Positions 41,391 through 52,021 of a stretch of DNA of 64,000 bases are shown here, one piece after another (the stretch's first letter is position 1; each line of letters starts with the position of its first letter). Source of the DNA: Neovahlkampfia damariscottae (Eukaryota > Heterolobosea > Selenaionea > Neovahlkampfiida > Neovahlkampfiidae). The stretch is taken from positions 124,001 through 188,000 of the forward strand of contig JABLTG010000015.1 in NCBI GenBank assembly GCA_016618085.1, in the 5' to 3' direction. Under the pieces are notes generated by a model, which saw nothing but the letters and a program-made list of their open reading frames with translations, was not told the DNA's origin and ran no database searches. A program made the position numbers and the translations under genes.

Positions 41391-41749
41391 TTTGCAACTC
41401 ACAGAGTATTTGATTGGACAAAATCATCTCATGAAAAGTGAAACAACAGGAATCCAAATGATTCAAAAATAAGGAAGAAATTTGTAAAGGAATAATGAGA
41501 TCTTAATTTTTTTGCAAATTTCTTCATATCAAATTCTTTATTGACTTCCTATAATGTGGATTCAGGTTGGTGAAACCAGTCGTTTTTGCATAAATAACCT
41601 GTCTTTTCCTTCTGACTCAAACCATTCAAGAATTTTCTTCCAAAAAAGTCCTTCGAAGCATCTTGATTTGGAAGATGTTGATTGGAAGGTAAATGTTAAC
41701 GTTGAAGTGAATAAACCAATTGGGCGGTTTTTACCTAATTGAATAGAAA
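41391..41749. other. Divergent promoter region with one doubtful small ORF
   Basis: It holds the CCAATCA of the PPR-TrmB gene and CCAAT (41716-41720), 29 nt before the sensor gene. A 62-codon plus-strand frame at 41554-41742 ends with 'DVDWKVNVNVEV', faintly like the end of a COMM domain, but it has no promoter element and no other support, so it is not called. Confidence 0.45.
41411..41417 (-). promoter_or_regulatory. CCAATCA promoter element of the PPR-TrmB gene
   Basis: Minus-strand CCAATCA, 20 nt before the ATG at 41390. Confidence 0.45.
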
Positions 41750-44200
41750 ATGAAGAAACTGGAAAGAAAAGACACATTTCCGGCATATAAAACTAAAAAG
41801 TCTTTCAGAGAGAATTTTCTCCTGACCAATATTCTGTGCAGTATCAGAACAAAAACACTTGCTACCATCTTCACTTTTTTCGTGATATTTTTTGGAATAA
41901 TCACAGGAATAATTATTGGTGTTTTTAGTGACACATACTTCCAATATGAAGGTAAGTTCATAAAATATCAATTAATGACAATTTGCAGTAAACGGAATGT
42001 AACAACTTTCAAAAAAAATTTAACACAAAAATTTTGTTAAGAAATCAAGCTGCAAGAAGAATAAATCGAGTGATAAAAGATTTATCTGATATAAATTCAA
42101 ATTTTCTTGGATCTTATAGTGCCATTTGGACAGAAACCTTTGACACTTTGAATAATTTTTTAGCAAATTCAGATCCAGCTCCGCTGATAAGGTAAATTAA
42201 AAAACCCTTTCATTCATGAATAATATAGTTATTTTGACGCTAATTGGCATCTAAATGCTTTCAAATCATTTGAAAAAGAGTTCATAATTTATTATTGGCT
42301 CCACAACAAAACCATAGCAAAGTCAAGAATATACAATCCTCAAGCAAATAATTTAGACACAATACCAATTCCAGATGAACTTCAAACGTTACCAAATTTT
42401 AATGGAATTGACTTTTCTGATACTTCAACACGTGGAACTGGTTTTTTATCTCCAAAAAATAGTAATGTGACATATATATTATCTGTAACTCCTGTTCAAA
42501 CTGATGAATTCAATGGACCTGTTTCTGCTGTAGCTTTGCTTGGAACAAGAATTTCTTCAAAGGTAATATTGGATATGTCAAATAGAGCTCAATTATGCAC
42601 TACAATGTATTCATATAATGATAATTCTAATTGGGCTCCAATTTCAACTTCAATTTCTTCTAAGGTGGGTATTTCACCGAATATTACAGTCAATGCATGG
42701 CAAGATAAAAATATTGCTCATTATGAAGTTATGAAAGAATCTATAACTTCAACTCTTTTAAAAGGAAGAAAATGTTGGGAGATTAATGTTGTCAATGATA
42801 ATTCAACATTCGATGATGTTAGATTAACAGAAGAAAGATTATCAGGTTATAATGTTTATAATGATATTTTTGGAAACAAAGCAGTTATTTTTAGAATTGA
42901 TCTTTCAAGAGGAATCAACGTTTTAGCTCAGTATTCAATGATCACTGTTCTTTCCATTTTAGCTGGTGTTGGAATTGGATTTTTCATTTTAATTGGTTTA
43001 TTGTTAGAATTATTTGTACTTTGTCGTGTAACTTCTTTAACAACTCAAATTCGAAGAATCAAAGATTCTGTTGATTTAAACAAAAGAGTGAAGGTTATAG
43101 AAGGTTTAGATGAAGTTGATTATTTGACAGAATCTATTAACGAAATGTTATCCAATGTTGAATCAACTCAAAGTGAATTACAATCAACATTCAATAAATT
43201 AGGGAATGAAGAAGAAAAAACTCGTTTAATGTTAAATTCAATTCCAGATTCTATTTTAATAGCTCATCCAAATACCGGAAAAATCATCGAAGTGAATGAA
43301 GCATTTGAGAAATTATTCACCAAAGATTGGAATGAAAAAATCGTTTTCAAAATTTTACCAGATTTAGGAAAGAAAGAGTTTGAACAACCTGTTGGAAGAT
43401 ACACTGAAACTGTAGCTATTGGAAGTTTTGATTTGAAAATACCTGTTCAAGTAGTTACTTGTGGAATTGAATTTTATCATCAAGATGAAAAAGTTCTTTA
43501 TGTAATGTGTATCATCAGAGATATTCGAGAAAAAAATGAATTTTTGGATAAATTGCAAAAAGAAATGGAATCTTATTCAACTATGGAAAATAAATTCACT
43601 TTTGAAGAACAATTCAGAGATCCAATCATAAGAGATGCATTGAAGAAGTTTTGTGAAAAAGAAAAAACAGCTGAAAATATTAAATTGTTAATTGCAGTTG
43701 AATCGTATAAGAAATTAGATCAGTCTTCAAGAATCAAACAACAAAAATATATCATGGAAAAATATTTAAAAGAAGGATCAAAATATGCTTTGAATATTTC
43801 AAATGAAGCCCGTGAAGTAGCAATAAAGAAAGTTAAAGATGGTTTGGGTCAAATTGATTTGTTTACTGATTTGGAAAAAGCTGTCAAATTCAATTTGATT
43901 AATGAAAGTTTTGCTAGATTTCAACAAGAAAAGGAAAAATATATTGAATTAGTTTTAAAGGACAGAGAAATAGATGGAAAGAAACCTAGAAAGAGATCAC
44001 TTGGGAATGATGTTTCTTCAGATGATTTGAGTTCTTCTTTTGCAGGAAGTAGTAGGAAACATGGAACTAAAACTCCAACTGAAGTTAGATCTCCAACTGG
44101 AATAATTTCTCCAACAGGAATGAGATCTCCAACATTGACAAGAACCCATTCAGAAACAAGTCTTGATGATTTAGGTGATCTCGAAGAAAGAGTGTTGTAA
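41750..44200 (+). CDS. Membrane sensor with HAMP, PAS and RGS domains
   Basis: Exons 41750-41951, 41989-41998 (10 nt), 42042-42191 and 42229-44200 give 777 residues. TM1 lies at about 36-60 and TM2 at about 355-380; between them is a 290-residue extracellular sensor region of the Cache/CHASE type. A HAMP-like helix pair follows ('LTTQIRRIKDSVDLNKRVKV'), then a PAS domain ('MLNSIPDSILIAHPNTGKII', ending 'VMCIIRDIREKNEF') and an RGS domain ('FEEQFRDPIIRDALKKFCEK' to 'VKFNLINESFARFQ'). The tail is Ser/Thr-Pro rich with 'SPTG' repeats. In bacteria such sensor/HAMP/PAS modules drive histidine kinases; here the output is a G-alpha GTPase activator. Confidence 0.87.
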
Positions 44201-44284
44201 ATAAACTGTTTATTGTTCAATGATCGATCTTGTATTAAAAGTAAAAAAGTTTCAATGAAAACAAGAATAAAAAATTTACATATT

Positions 44285-45233
44285 TTAACAACATTTTTTT
44301 ATACAAAACCAAAAGAATTTGTTGATATTTTTTGGTATCCAAAAGATTGGAAGTGAAATTGGATTTACAAGTGTTTTTGGTGGTGAAGCTTTCACAGCTG
44401 CAGCGATGAACTAACAGAAATTAAAAAAAAAAAGTCCGTTTACCAAAGGAAAGATTAAAGCAAATATTCCATTATTGATGAAAAATGGAAAAAAAAATGT
44501 AACTAATGCATTGGGTAAACCAAATCCAAGCATATAAGCCCATCTGTCTTCAAAGTATCTTAATCTATTATCTAATGAAACACCTGAATGAGCAAGACGA
44601 TATTCAAATGCATAGTAAGCATATAACCAACAAGTCAAAGCGAATTTCAAAATATCTCCAACAGTTTCAAATTTGAATAAAACTGAAAGCCATTGTATCA
44701 AAGAAATTTGAATTGGAAAGAATAATAAAATGAATATAGAACGTATTTGTGTGACTATATTCAGAATAAAACTTTGAATGTTTTTAAAAACTCTTTTTTT
44801 TTTGTTACGATTTGATTGAAAATTCAGGTGTTTTATAGCGACTATTTAGTAATATATTTGAAATATCATTGTACCAAAAGCTACTTAGTGATAAACTTAT
44901 TATATAAACAGGTATAACCCAAAGTATCTTTAAACTTTTTTAGTTGAAATTTTTCAATACCATTTTTGAAAGTTCAAAAACTTTTAGAAATTTATCAACT
45001 TCTTGAAAGGAAAGAAATGGTTGAGCAAAATAATCCAAAAATAAAACACTTCCAGTGAATATTACACCATTTAATAAACAACATTGCAGAAATAAATTTT
45101 TCAACCTTCTAGAAACTAAGAATACTTTTATGGACTCATAAAAGTTTGAAGCATCAAAGAAACTGATTCAAAAATTATTTTTAAATGTTTTTTACCCTTG
45201 GACAAACATCCTATCACTTGAATTTCGAGACAT
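44285..45233 (-). CDS. EI24: EI24 family ER membrane protein
   Basis: Exons 45196-45233, 44961-45162, 44809-44927, 44444-44771 and 44285-44410 (introns 33 to 37 nt) give 270 residues. The signatures are 'ILWVIPVYIISLSLSSFWY', 'YAFEYRLAHSGVSLDNRLRY', 'FEDRWAYMLGFGLP' and 'ALIFPLFIAAAVKA', matching EI24/PIG8 in order. EI24 is a multi-pass ER protein needed for autophagy and lipid or vesicle traffic. All five exons are required for the full alignment and none is longer than 330 nt. Confidence 0.87.
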
Positions 45234-45332
45234 TTTTTTTTAATGTTTTTCTCTTGTGTCGGAGTATTTTGTATCACTAAATGAAATGAACCAATAAAAT
45301 GATTTTAAAAGATCAAATAGGAAAGATTTATT

Positions 45333-46969
45333 TTAATCCAATTTTTTTTGAAACAATGAATATAAAAAGTAATCAAGTTTATCCATTGCATTTGGTTTTC
45401 TTGTTTTGTCAACAAACAATTTTTTGTAATGTGCTTCACGGATTGGTTGAAATTGTTTCAAATGTGAAAAATGCTTTTGAAGAGTTCCAAAGAAATGATT
45501 ATCATACTCATATTTGACATTAAAATCTTCACATGTTCTTTTGATAATTGGTACTTTTCAAAAAAATTAATTTTTGATGGAGAAAACAACTTACGAATTT
45601 CTGGATAATAATGTGGAGCTACAGATGGAAATAAATGATGTGGAACTTGATAGTTCAAAAATCCGCTTAAATATGTCCAGAATGCTGATTCATGATCATA
45701 GTCAATAGTTGTTAACACTTGTGCTTCAGCCCAATCCCTTTAGAAAATTAATGATTTAGACATTGATTTCATTTGGCTTACTTTGGAATTGGTTTATCAA
45801 TTGGCCATTCACAATCTTCATGAACATGTGATATTTGTGAAAATATTCCAAAAAATATACCAGATGTTGATTCTGTGACAAGATGTAAATATAATGTTGT
45901 GAAAATTCCTTGTCCTAAAATGATTGGTAAAACAATTCTATGAAAAAAGTAAATTGATTTTCCACCATAAAAACGTATTTTTTGAATTAAACCAGTGTCA
46001 TTGATTACAATATTTTCCATTCTTCCTCTTGAAAAACTATAAAAATCATCAAGTTTCATTTGTGCTGTAATGAATGGATAAATAAAAGGTTGAAACCAAG
46101 TTGGTGGAACGAATCCTCTAATTCTATATCTTTCAAGTGGTTCATGAGGTGAACATTTGTAAATTCCAATATCTGGATCAACACCTGCAACATTTGTCCA
46201 AATATGGTGCTAAAAACAGAGTTAAAAGAAAAACTTTTTTACTCCAAAAACATGTCTGTGAATCCAAACATACATAGAATGACCTGTTACCCATTCACCA
46301 TAAATTCCAAAATATTTCCAAAGACTTGAGTTCTTTGAGTAACTTGAGTGAGACATGTCATGCCACAAATGTACCATACTAAAAAGTTAAACTGACTTAA
46401 CTTTACCTCAAATGATGAAAAACACCTCCCATAAATGCAAAGAAAATTCTTTTCCAAAAGCTAATGTTGGTGTACATACTTAAATAGTATGATAATAACA
46501 TTCCTCCAAGAATAAAGATTGTGTTGAAAATTACAAAATTGTTGATCACTCTTGTATCTTTGATTTTATTTTTTTTGAAGTGTTCTTCAACTCTTTGTTT
46601 CATTGCTGTAAAAAAAAAAAAATTAATGAAATCTTTTGTTCAATTTACTTGTATAGAATCCAGTTTCTCCAGAGTATGGTGGAAATCTGTATGATTCAAT
46701 CTCTCCGACACAAGGACACTTTTCAGTTCCTAAAGTTTTTTTTGAGTCAAGTTTATGGTAAGATTCAAATAAATAGGTGACTTCCTTTCCAGCAACATAA
46801 TTTATCAAATCAGCTCCACCTGGATGTGATGTTTTCCAGTTTGTGACATCATAAACTTTTCCATAGAGACTAAGATAAGCTTTAGAGGCATTTTAGAAAA
46901 GAAAAAAAAATGAAAACCATCATCAGGTTTATTGTGTTTTTGAACTTCTTCCCAAGTGAATTTTTTCAT
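45333..46969 (-). CDS. Cytochrome b5 front-end fatty acid desaturase
   Basis: Exons 46918-46969, 46649-46879, 46407-46605, 46243-46378, 45782-46209, 45595-45737 and 45333-45553 (introns 28 to 44 nt) give 469 residues. The N-terminal cytochrome b5 domain has the haem motif HPGG. The desaturase domain shows histidine boxes HDMSH, H-VFG-HH (rebuilt across an intron) and QVPHH, where Gln replaces the first His as in delta-4/5/6 front-end desaturases. Four hydrophobic segments place it in the ER. It would insert a double bond between an existing one and the carboxyl end of a fatty acid, using oxygen. This points to an aerobic cell that makes polyunsaturated lipids. Regiospecificity cannot be read. 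Confidence 0.93.
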
Positions 46970-47056
46970 TGCCTTGACAAATTGAAGGTGAAATAAACCA
47001 ATAAGTGATAGTTATTCGTTCGGAGAATTTTCATCCAATGAATATAATTCCAAAAA

Positions 47057-47572
47057 ATGAAGAAGGTGGAAAAAAGAGTTGATGATTTATTGAGTCTTTT
47101 TGAAGAGGACAAACATACAAAAACGATAAAAAATGTTGAAAATTTGAGAGAATTATTCAAGGAAGCTTCATCTTCTCACAACAAACTGATGTTGAATTCT
47201 TTTGTTGAAAATTTGGAAAAAATAGCTGTTAGTTATGAAAAACTATTACATATTATGACTAAAACATATCAAGAAAAATATAATTTGACTAAAAAGAATT
47301 TGGAAATTATTTTAAAAGTAAAACATGTTGATGTCCTTCCTCTTTTAGAATTTGAAGAAATATCAAAAGAAGAAATTGAATTTTTGTTTGTTAATTTATT
47401 AAAAGAAATTGAATTTGATGAAAAATTGGACACCAAAGAATTCATTAAAAAGTTAAAAAATCTTCCAGATAGTTTGTTGGAATTGAAAGTGAACTTGAAA
47501 GCCTTAAATTCTCCAATGCTTTTAAATATTCATAATTTATCATTAGAGCTTCGTAAGATTGGAAAATACTAA
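47057..47572 (+). CDS. Unrecognised helical protein
   Basis: A 171-residue intronless protein, Lys/Glu/Leu-rich with predicted helices throughout and no membrane segment, signal or known motif. CCAATG (47035-47040) lies 16 nt before the ATG. It is divergent from the desaturase. Its Leu-rich pattern slightly recalls the next gene (47677-49435), but I see no clear repeat shared between them. Confidence 0.6.
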   Translation: MKKVEKRVDDLLSLFEEDKHTKTIKNVENLRELFKEASSSHNKLMLNSFVENLEKIAVSYEKLLHIMTKTYQEKYNLTKKNLEIILKVKHVDVLPLLEFEEISKEEIEFLFVNLLKEIEFDEKLDTKEFIKKLKNLPDSLLELKVNLKALNSPMLLNIHNLSLELRKIGKY

Positions 47573-47676
47573 CTTTTAAAGACCACAACAGACTTGAAAT
47601 TGAAAGAATCTTGCTGTTGAAAATAAAATTTCAACAATTGGATCGGCTATATTTCTTGGGTGTTATATTGAAATTT

Positions 47677-49435
47677 ATGTTTGAAAGAAAGCTTTTTATG
47701 ATTTCAAAATCAAAAAAATTGGTAAATTCTACATTGGTTTCTGACAAATAAAATTGTAGGAAAATTCAACATTAAAATTATTTGAAGATTCAACTAAATA
47801 CAATCCCAGTGACATCGGATTTGAAGGTATTTTATCACCTCAATTCCTGAGCAACTATTTTCAAAGCATTTCTCTTTTGAAAGATATACAAAATTGGCAT
47901 CTTCCAAAATTCCAAAATGTACTGACTCAATTGAACACAACCTCTGACGATTCAACACAGAATAAAGTTAAAGAAATATCATTAAATATGGAAGGTTTTA
48001 TCAAAAATGATGAAATAAAATCATTCATTAATGATCATTTGAAATATGAATCACCAGAATTACTTAGAAAATCCTTAATTTTAACATTATTTAAGATGAA
48101 AAATACGAAGAAAAATCAAAAAAAAGTTGAAGCCAAACTGGATGAATCAATTCAGAAAGTATCCAAAATAGTTATGGATAGTATTCAATCTTATTCAGTT
48201 AATGATGAGAAGGATTTGTTTGAGTTCAAATTATCAACAATTAAATCAATTGGATTATGGAAATCGTTGAAATATGCAAAGAAAAATTTTCTCAAACAAT
48301 TGGACAAATTACCTGATCGATACCATGAAAAACTTGCTGAATTTCTAGAATGTGAAATGACAAATTCTGGGATTTTTTCTTCTTCAAAAAGGTTTGAAAA
48401 CTTGATGAATAGTATAAATATGTCACTGGAGGAGACTTGTTTGTTGATTTTACAACGAAAAGATTTCCATATTTCAGTTTCAAAATTTTCTCAGAACTTT
48501 GAATTTTGGTGCTCAAAAGCGAGGAAATTTTCATTTTTCCCAGAATTAACTGAAGAAGAAGTTGAAGAAGAAGTAAGGATTCATCCATTAACCTATAGGA
48601 TTATACCTACTTGGTGTCATTGTTCTGTGAATATTTGAAAGATTTTCTACCAAAACACAAACATAAAATTTGCAATAAAATTCAAGAAATAAGTAAAAAG
48701 ATATTCTATCCTGAGTATATCAATAGAAAAGAATTTGAAGAATACAATCATTTCACCAGGAAAATGTTTGATGATTCTGTGAATCAAATGTTAAAAGAAA
48801 TCCGAAAAAAACCAAAAGAGAATATATTTATTGCTTTGATTGGCGAAATTAAGTTTTTACAAGATTTTATAGCACAATTATTGGTAGCTCCTTCGAAATC
48901 AATCATTCAAAAAATCATCAAACAATCAAAAGATGTGTACGATGGAAAAATTGAAAGTAAAAAATTTGACAAACTAAAATAATTAGAACCTAAATTTGAG
49001 TATTTAGTTGAGAAAGAAATTGAAAAAAGGAAGAAAAAACAAAAAAGAAAAGATATTCCTACTGAAAAAGTTGAGAAAAAAGCAGATGAAAAAGTCGAAG
49101 AAATTAAAGATTCAACAGAGATGTTAGTTGAAACAAAGCCTGATATTAAGAAAATTGGAAAGATTTTAATGCCATTACCTTATACAATCGAAGAAATAAA
49201 ATCAAAATTCACGAAAGAAACAGTACTAGATGTTGAACAAAATTTCAAATTTTCAAATGATTTTCAAAATCAAATGTATCAAAGAATTTATCAGTACAGA
49301 AATGAAAAGGAAAGTCAAGAGAATGAAAAGAAAATAAAAGAAGTGAAACTGTTTTTGAAGCAAAAATTGAATGAAAATCCATTAACTCAGAAAGAAATCA
49401 ATAGAAGGAAATACTGGGAATCAGTCAATGAATAA
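47677..49435 (+). CDS. Unrecognised helical protein, four exons
   Basis: Exons 47677-47721, 47760-48572, 48599-48956 and 48987-49435 give 554 residues. Introns are 38, 26 and 30 nt; the 26-nt one is the shortest in the window. The third intron contains an in-frame TAA (48980-48982) that would otherwise end the frame. The chain is helical and charged with Lys/Glu runs near residues 410-460. No TM or family is recognised. Confidence 0.65.
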
Positions 49436-49594
49436 GTGTATGAATGGTGTTCGTTTGTTTCATTTGTACTACTGAATTATGCAAATATTTATTAACAATT
49501 TCAATGAAGCTTATTCAATGATACTTTAGATGGTGAATCGTTTTAATAACGTTGGTTTTGCTTCAATTTCAAAAAGAAGAGAAATTCAATTTCA

Positions 49595-50256
49595 ATGATT
49601 GATTGGAAGTATCTAACTTTTTTAATTGGTCCATTAATTTTTAAAACAATCACAATTCCTCAAGTTCATTCAGAATCAAAGATGCAAGAAATTGATGGAC
49701 AACCTGACAGAGAACTTGAACAAAAAAAAAGAGCTCAAGAACAATTAAAAAAATTTTACCCGTTCACATTAGTATCTTCAGGCTTATTAGTAAGAAATGA
49801 TTTAATTTTTTTAACACTCAGCTTTTTGCATCAGGAATGATGTTATTCACATCCATGATGAGAATAAACTCTATGGATCGTATGCTCCCAGGAATCTTGG
49901 CAAAAAAAACTGGAACCATTGTTGCTCAAATTCCAGAAGGAAAGTTATTTTTTTATGATATAAGTTATTCTGTTGCACCAAATGTAACAAAAGTAGGAAG
50001 ACCTGAAGAAGCTATTGCTATAAATTATAAAATTAACGATAAAATTAATATTTATGTAGGAGATAAAGGATCATTGTATTATCATCAAATTAGAGGTTTT
50101 GAAATTTTCTGGGTATTTATGTTTATTTTTACATTTTGTGTTCCTGTTATTTGTTGTATACCTTGTGTAGGTTTGATTTCAATATCCATTTTTTTATTTA
50201 TTCAACAACATCGAAATAGAAACAAAAATATTGAATTATATGGTGATCTGAATTAA
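49595..50256 (+). CDS. Unrecognised multi-pass membrane protein
   Basis: Exons 49595-49789 and 49822-50256 (32-nt intron) give 209 residues. Hydrophobic segments are at about 5-20, 60-80 and 155-195, the last long enough for two helices with a Cys/Pro-rich turn ('FCVPVICCIPCVG'). The loop between is 75 residues and may be lumenal. It ends with a short basic tail. No family recognised. Confidence 0.6.
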
Positions 50257-50397
50257 TATGTATCATTAAATTTTATTATTTCTCACTAAAAATTTTCAAA
50301 TTTGACTTCCAATCAATTTTATCCGCCAATCAAATCTTCAACTATTTTTTTTTGTTAATTTTCACTCTGTTAAGTTAGTTAATTCCTTCTCAAAAAC

Positions 50398-51023
50398 ATG
50401 TCGACCTTAAAAGAGTTCAATGAAAATGAAGAAGAGGTAGCTGCTATATTTCAAACTGAAGATGAACCTTTTCAAAGACAAACTGCACAAAGGTTTTCAC
50501 ATATTTCAACAATTCAAAAAGTAAATTTGTGTTTTTGGATGATATGCTGGAATTTACCTCAATTTATAGTTGCTATTGTTTTATGTGCTCTTTACTTCAG
50601 AACTTGTATAGAACAAACGATTTGGATTTTGATTTATGTTTCGCTGAGTATGTTTGAACCGATGATTTTTTTGATGTTTTATTTTTGTCCATATAAGACA
50701 ACTTCATTGCTATCCAGATTAGGTGGCTTCTTTGCTTTTTTAATTAAAGGAGGTAACGTTATTTTATATTTGATTTATTTTTTGAAGGTATTTTGATCTG
50801 GGGCATAATTTGGACAATTTTTTACGCAGAAACTGGATGTGTTCATTTAGTTAGATTAGAGATTGTTTATTTGATTTTAGGTGTTTGTGGTATTTCTTTT
50901 GTTAGTTGTAATTGTTTAATCCTTTGTTTACGAGAGACGTCTTTTCTTGGATCTTCAAATTTAGATTCAATTTTACAAAAAGTACCAGAATGGAGAGATA
51001 ATAAATATACGAATCTTGATTAA
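50398..51023 (+). CDS. Unrecognised four-TM protein
   Basis: Exons 50398-50752 and 50788-51023 (35-nt intron) give 196 residues. An acidic N-terminus of about 40 residues precedes four or five hydrophobic helices ('FWMICWNLPQFIVAIVLCAL', 'IWILIYVSLSMFEPMIFLMF', 'LGGFFAFLIKGG', 'YLILGVCGISFVSCNCLILC'). CCAATCA occurs at 50309-50315 and 50326-50332. It ends 14 bp from the convergent EVE gene. No family recognised. Confidence 0.62.
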
Positions 51024-51037
51024 AAAATTAGTTTTTT

Positions 51038-51487
51038 TTATTCTTTTGTTGAAAGCATTAAACTTTCAATTAATGAATAGTCATTTTTTGGTATTTGTCT
51101 CATTCCATTTCTTACTTCAATGCCCCATTTATCTTTATTCTTTATAAATTCTAACTGGTCTAATATGCTTTTGATTGAAACGTCTTTTGTTGATTTTTCG
51201 AAATCAACAGTTCTTCGAAAAAAAGTTCTTTCTGAAATTTTGGAAGTGGTTAGTTCATCACTATTGAATGTTCCTAAAGCTGTAAATGACATCAATTTGT
51301 TTTCTTTGGATGTATTTTCAAATTGGTTTTTGGATGAATAGAAAACAACTTTGTCGCCTTTTTTTGGTTTGGAAATCCATGTTTTCTTTCCATGACAAGC
51401 TTGAGCAAACCCTTTCTCTGTTCCTACTTTAACGTGGTCTTTTGATGCGACAATTAACCAGAACTTCTTTGCTGTTGTTTCTTTCAT
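51038..51487 (-). CDS. EVE domain protein (UPF0310-like)
   Basis: A 149-residue intronless protein covering one EVE domain: 'KFWLIVASKDHVKVGTEKGF' start, 'QACHGKKTWISKPKKGDKVVFY', 'FTALGTF' and 'LEFIKNKDKWGIEVRNGMRQI'. The EVE fold is a PUA relative that reads modified bases or RNA. EVE proteins are common in bacteria and archaea, scarcer in protists. CCAAT at 51512-51516 (minus) lies 24 nt before the ATG, showing a normal host promoter. If acquired by transfer, it is long established (inference). Confidence 0.85.
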   Translation of the reverse strand: MKETTAKKFWLIVASKDHVKVGTEKGFAQACHGKKTWISKPKKGDKVVFYSSKNQFENTSKENKLMSFTALGTFNSDELTTSKISERTFFRRTVDFEKSTKDVSIKSILDQLEFIKNKDKWGIEVRNGMRQIPKNDYSLIESLMLSTKE

Positions 51488-52021
51488 TTTGTTTTTGTAA
51501 AAGGTTGTTTCATTGGTTAAATAGTTTAACGTATTTTCCAGAATATAAAATGAATGGTGTGCTTGTTAAAAAAAGATAAAGTCCAACCTGAAAAAAAGGA
51601 TATCAACTCACTGTTAAAATATTTTAGAAAAAAGTTCAATCAGTCAGAATTCAAAAATACAACATCAAACACAAAATAAAAACATGAAAGTGAATATCCT
51701 TCTGAAGATTTAGGAAAATGAATTTTTAAAGTTGAAGAGTGGTGTTTCAAAAAGAAAATTTTTATCTCATTCAGGTGCTACTAATCACATGACTAAAAAA
51801 GCAAGTGTTGGCATGGAGGAAAATTTGGATATGACTTTTTTTGAAATCAAATTCAGAACAAATGGTAAACAAGTGTAATTTTTTTTAATGAAAAGAGAGT
51901 GAATTTTGGCCAAATGTAAAAATTTCACCATGAAAAACTGGACCAGAACAAAATTCTTTTTAGAACAAAAAGAAATCAGAAAAATAATAAATAAAACTCT
52001 TCTCTTGTTCCAATCAAAACC
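51488..52021. other. 534-bp gap, mostly empty
   Basis: Only the two flanking CCAAT elements (51512-51516 minus; CCAATCA 52010-52016 plus) are supported. Several ATG-initiated frames of fewer than 30 codons occur on the plus strand but show no family and no codon pattern. No RNA gene was recognised. Confidence 0.5.
52010..52016 (+). promoter_or_regulatory. CCAATCA promoter element of SPATA20/YyaL
   Basis: Sense CCAATCA ending 5 nt before the ATG at 52022, so the leader must be very short or the element acts downstream of the start site. Confidence 0.45.

Noticed and set aside
41554-41742. 62-codon plus-strand ORF with a faint COMM-like end
   Set aside because: Lies in the promoter of a larger gene; no upstream element, no other exons found; kept only as a note.
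48980-48982. In-frame TAA inside an otherwise continuous reading frame, suggesting stop read-through or a variant code
   Set aside because: A 30-nt GT-AG intron (48957-48986) removes it and keeps the frame; other genes use TAA, TAG and TGA as normal stops.
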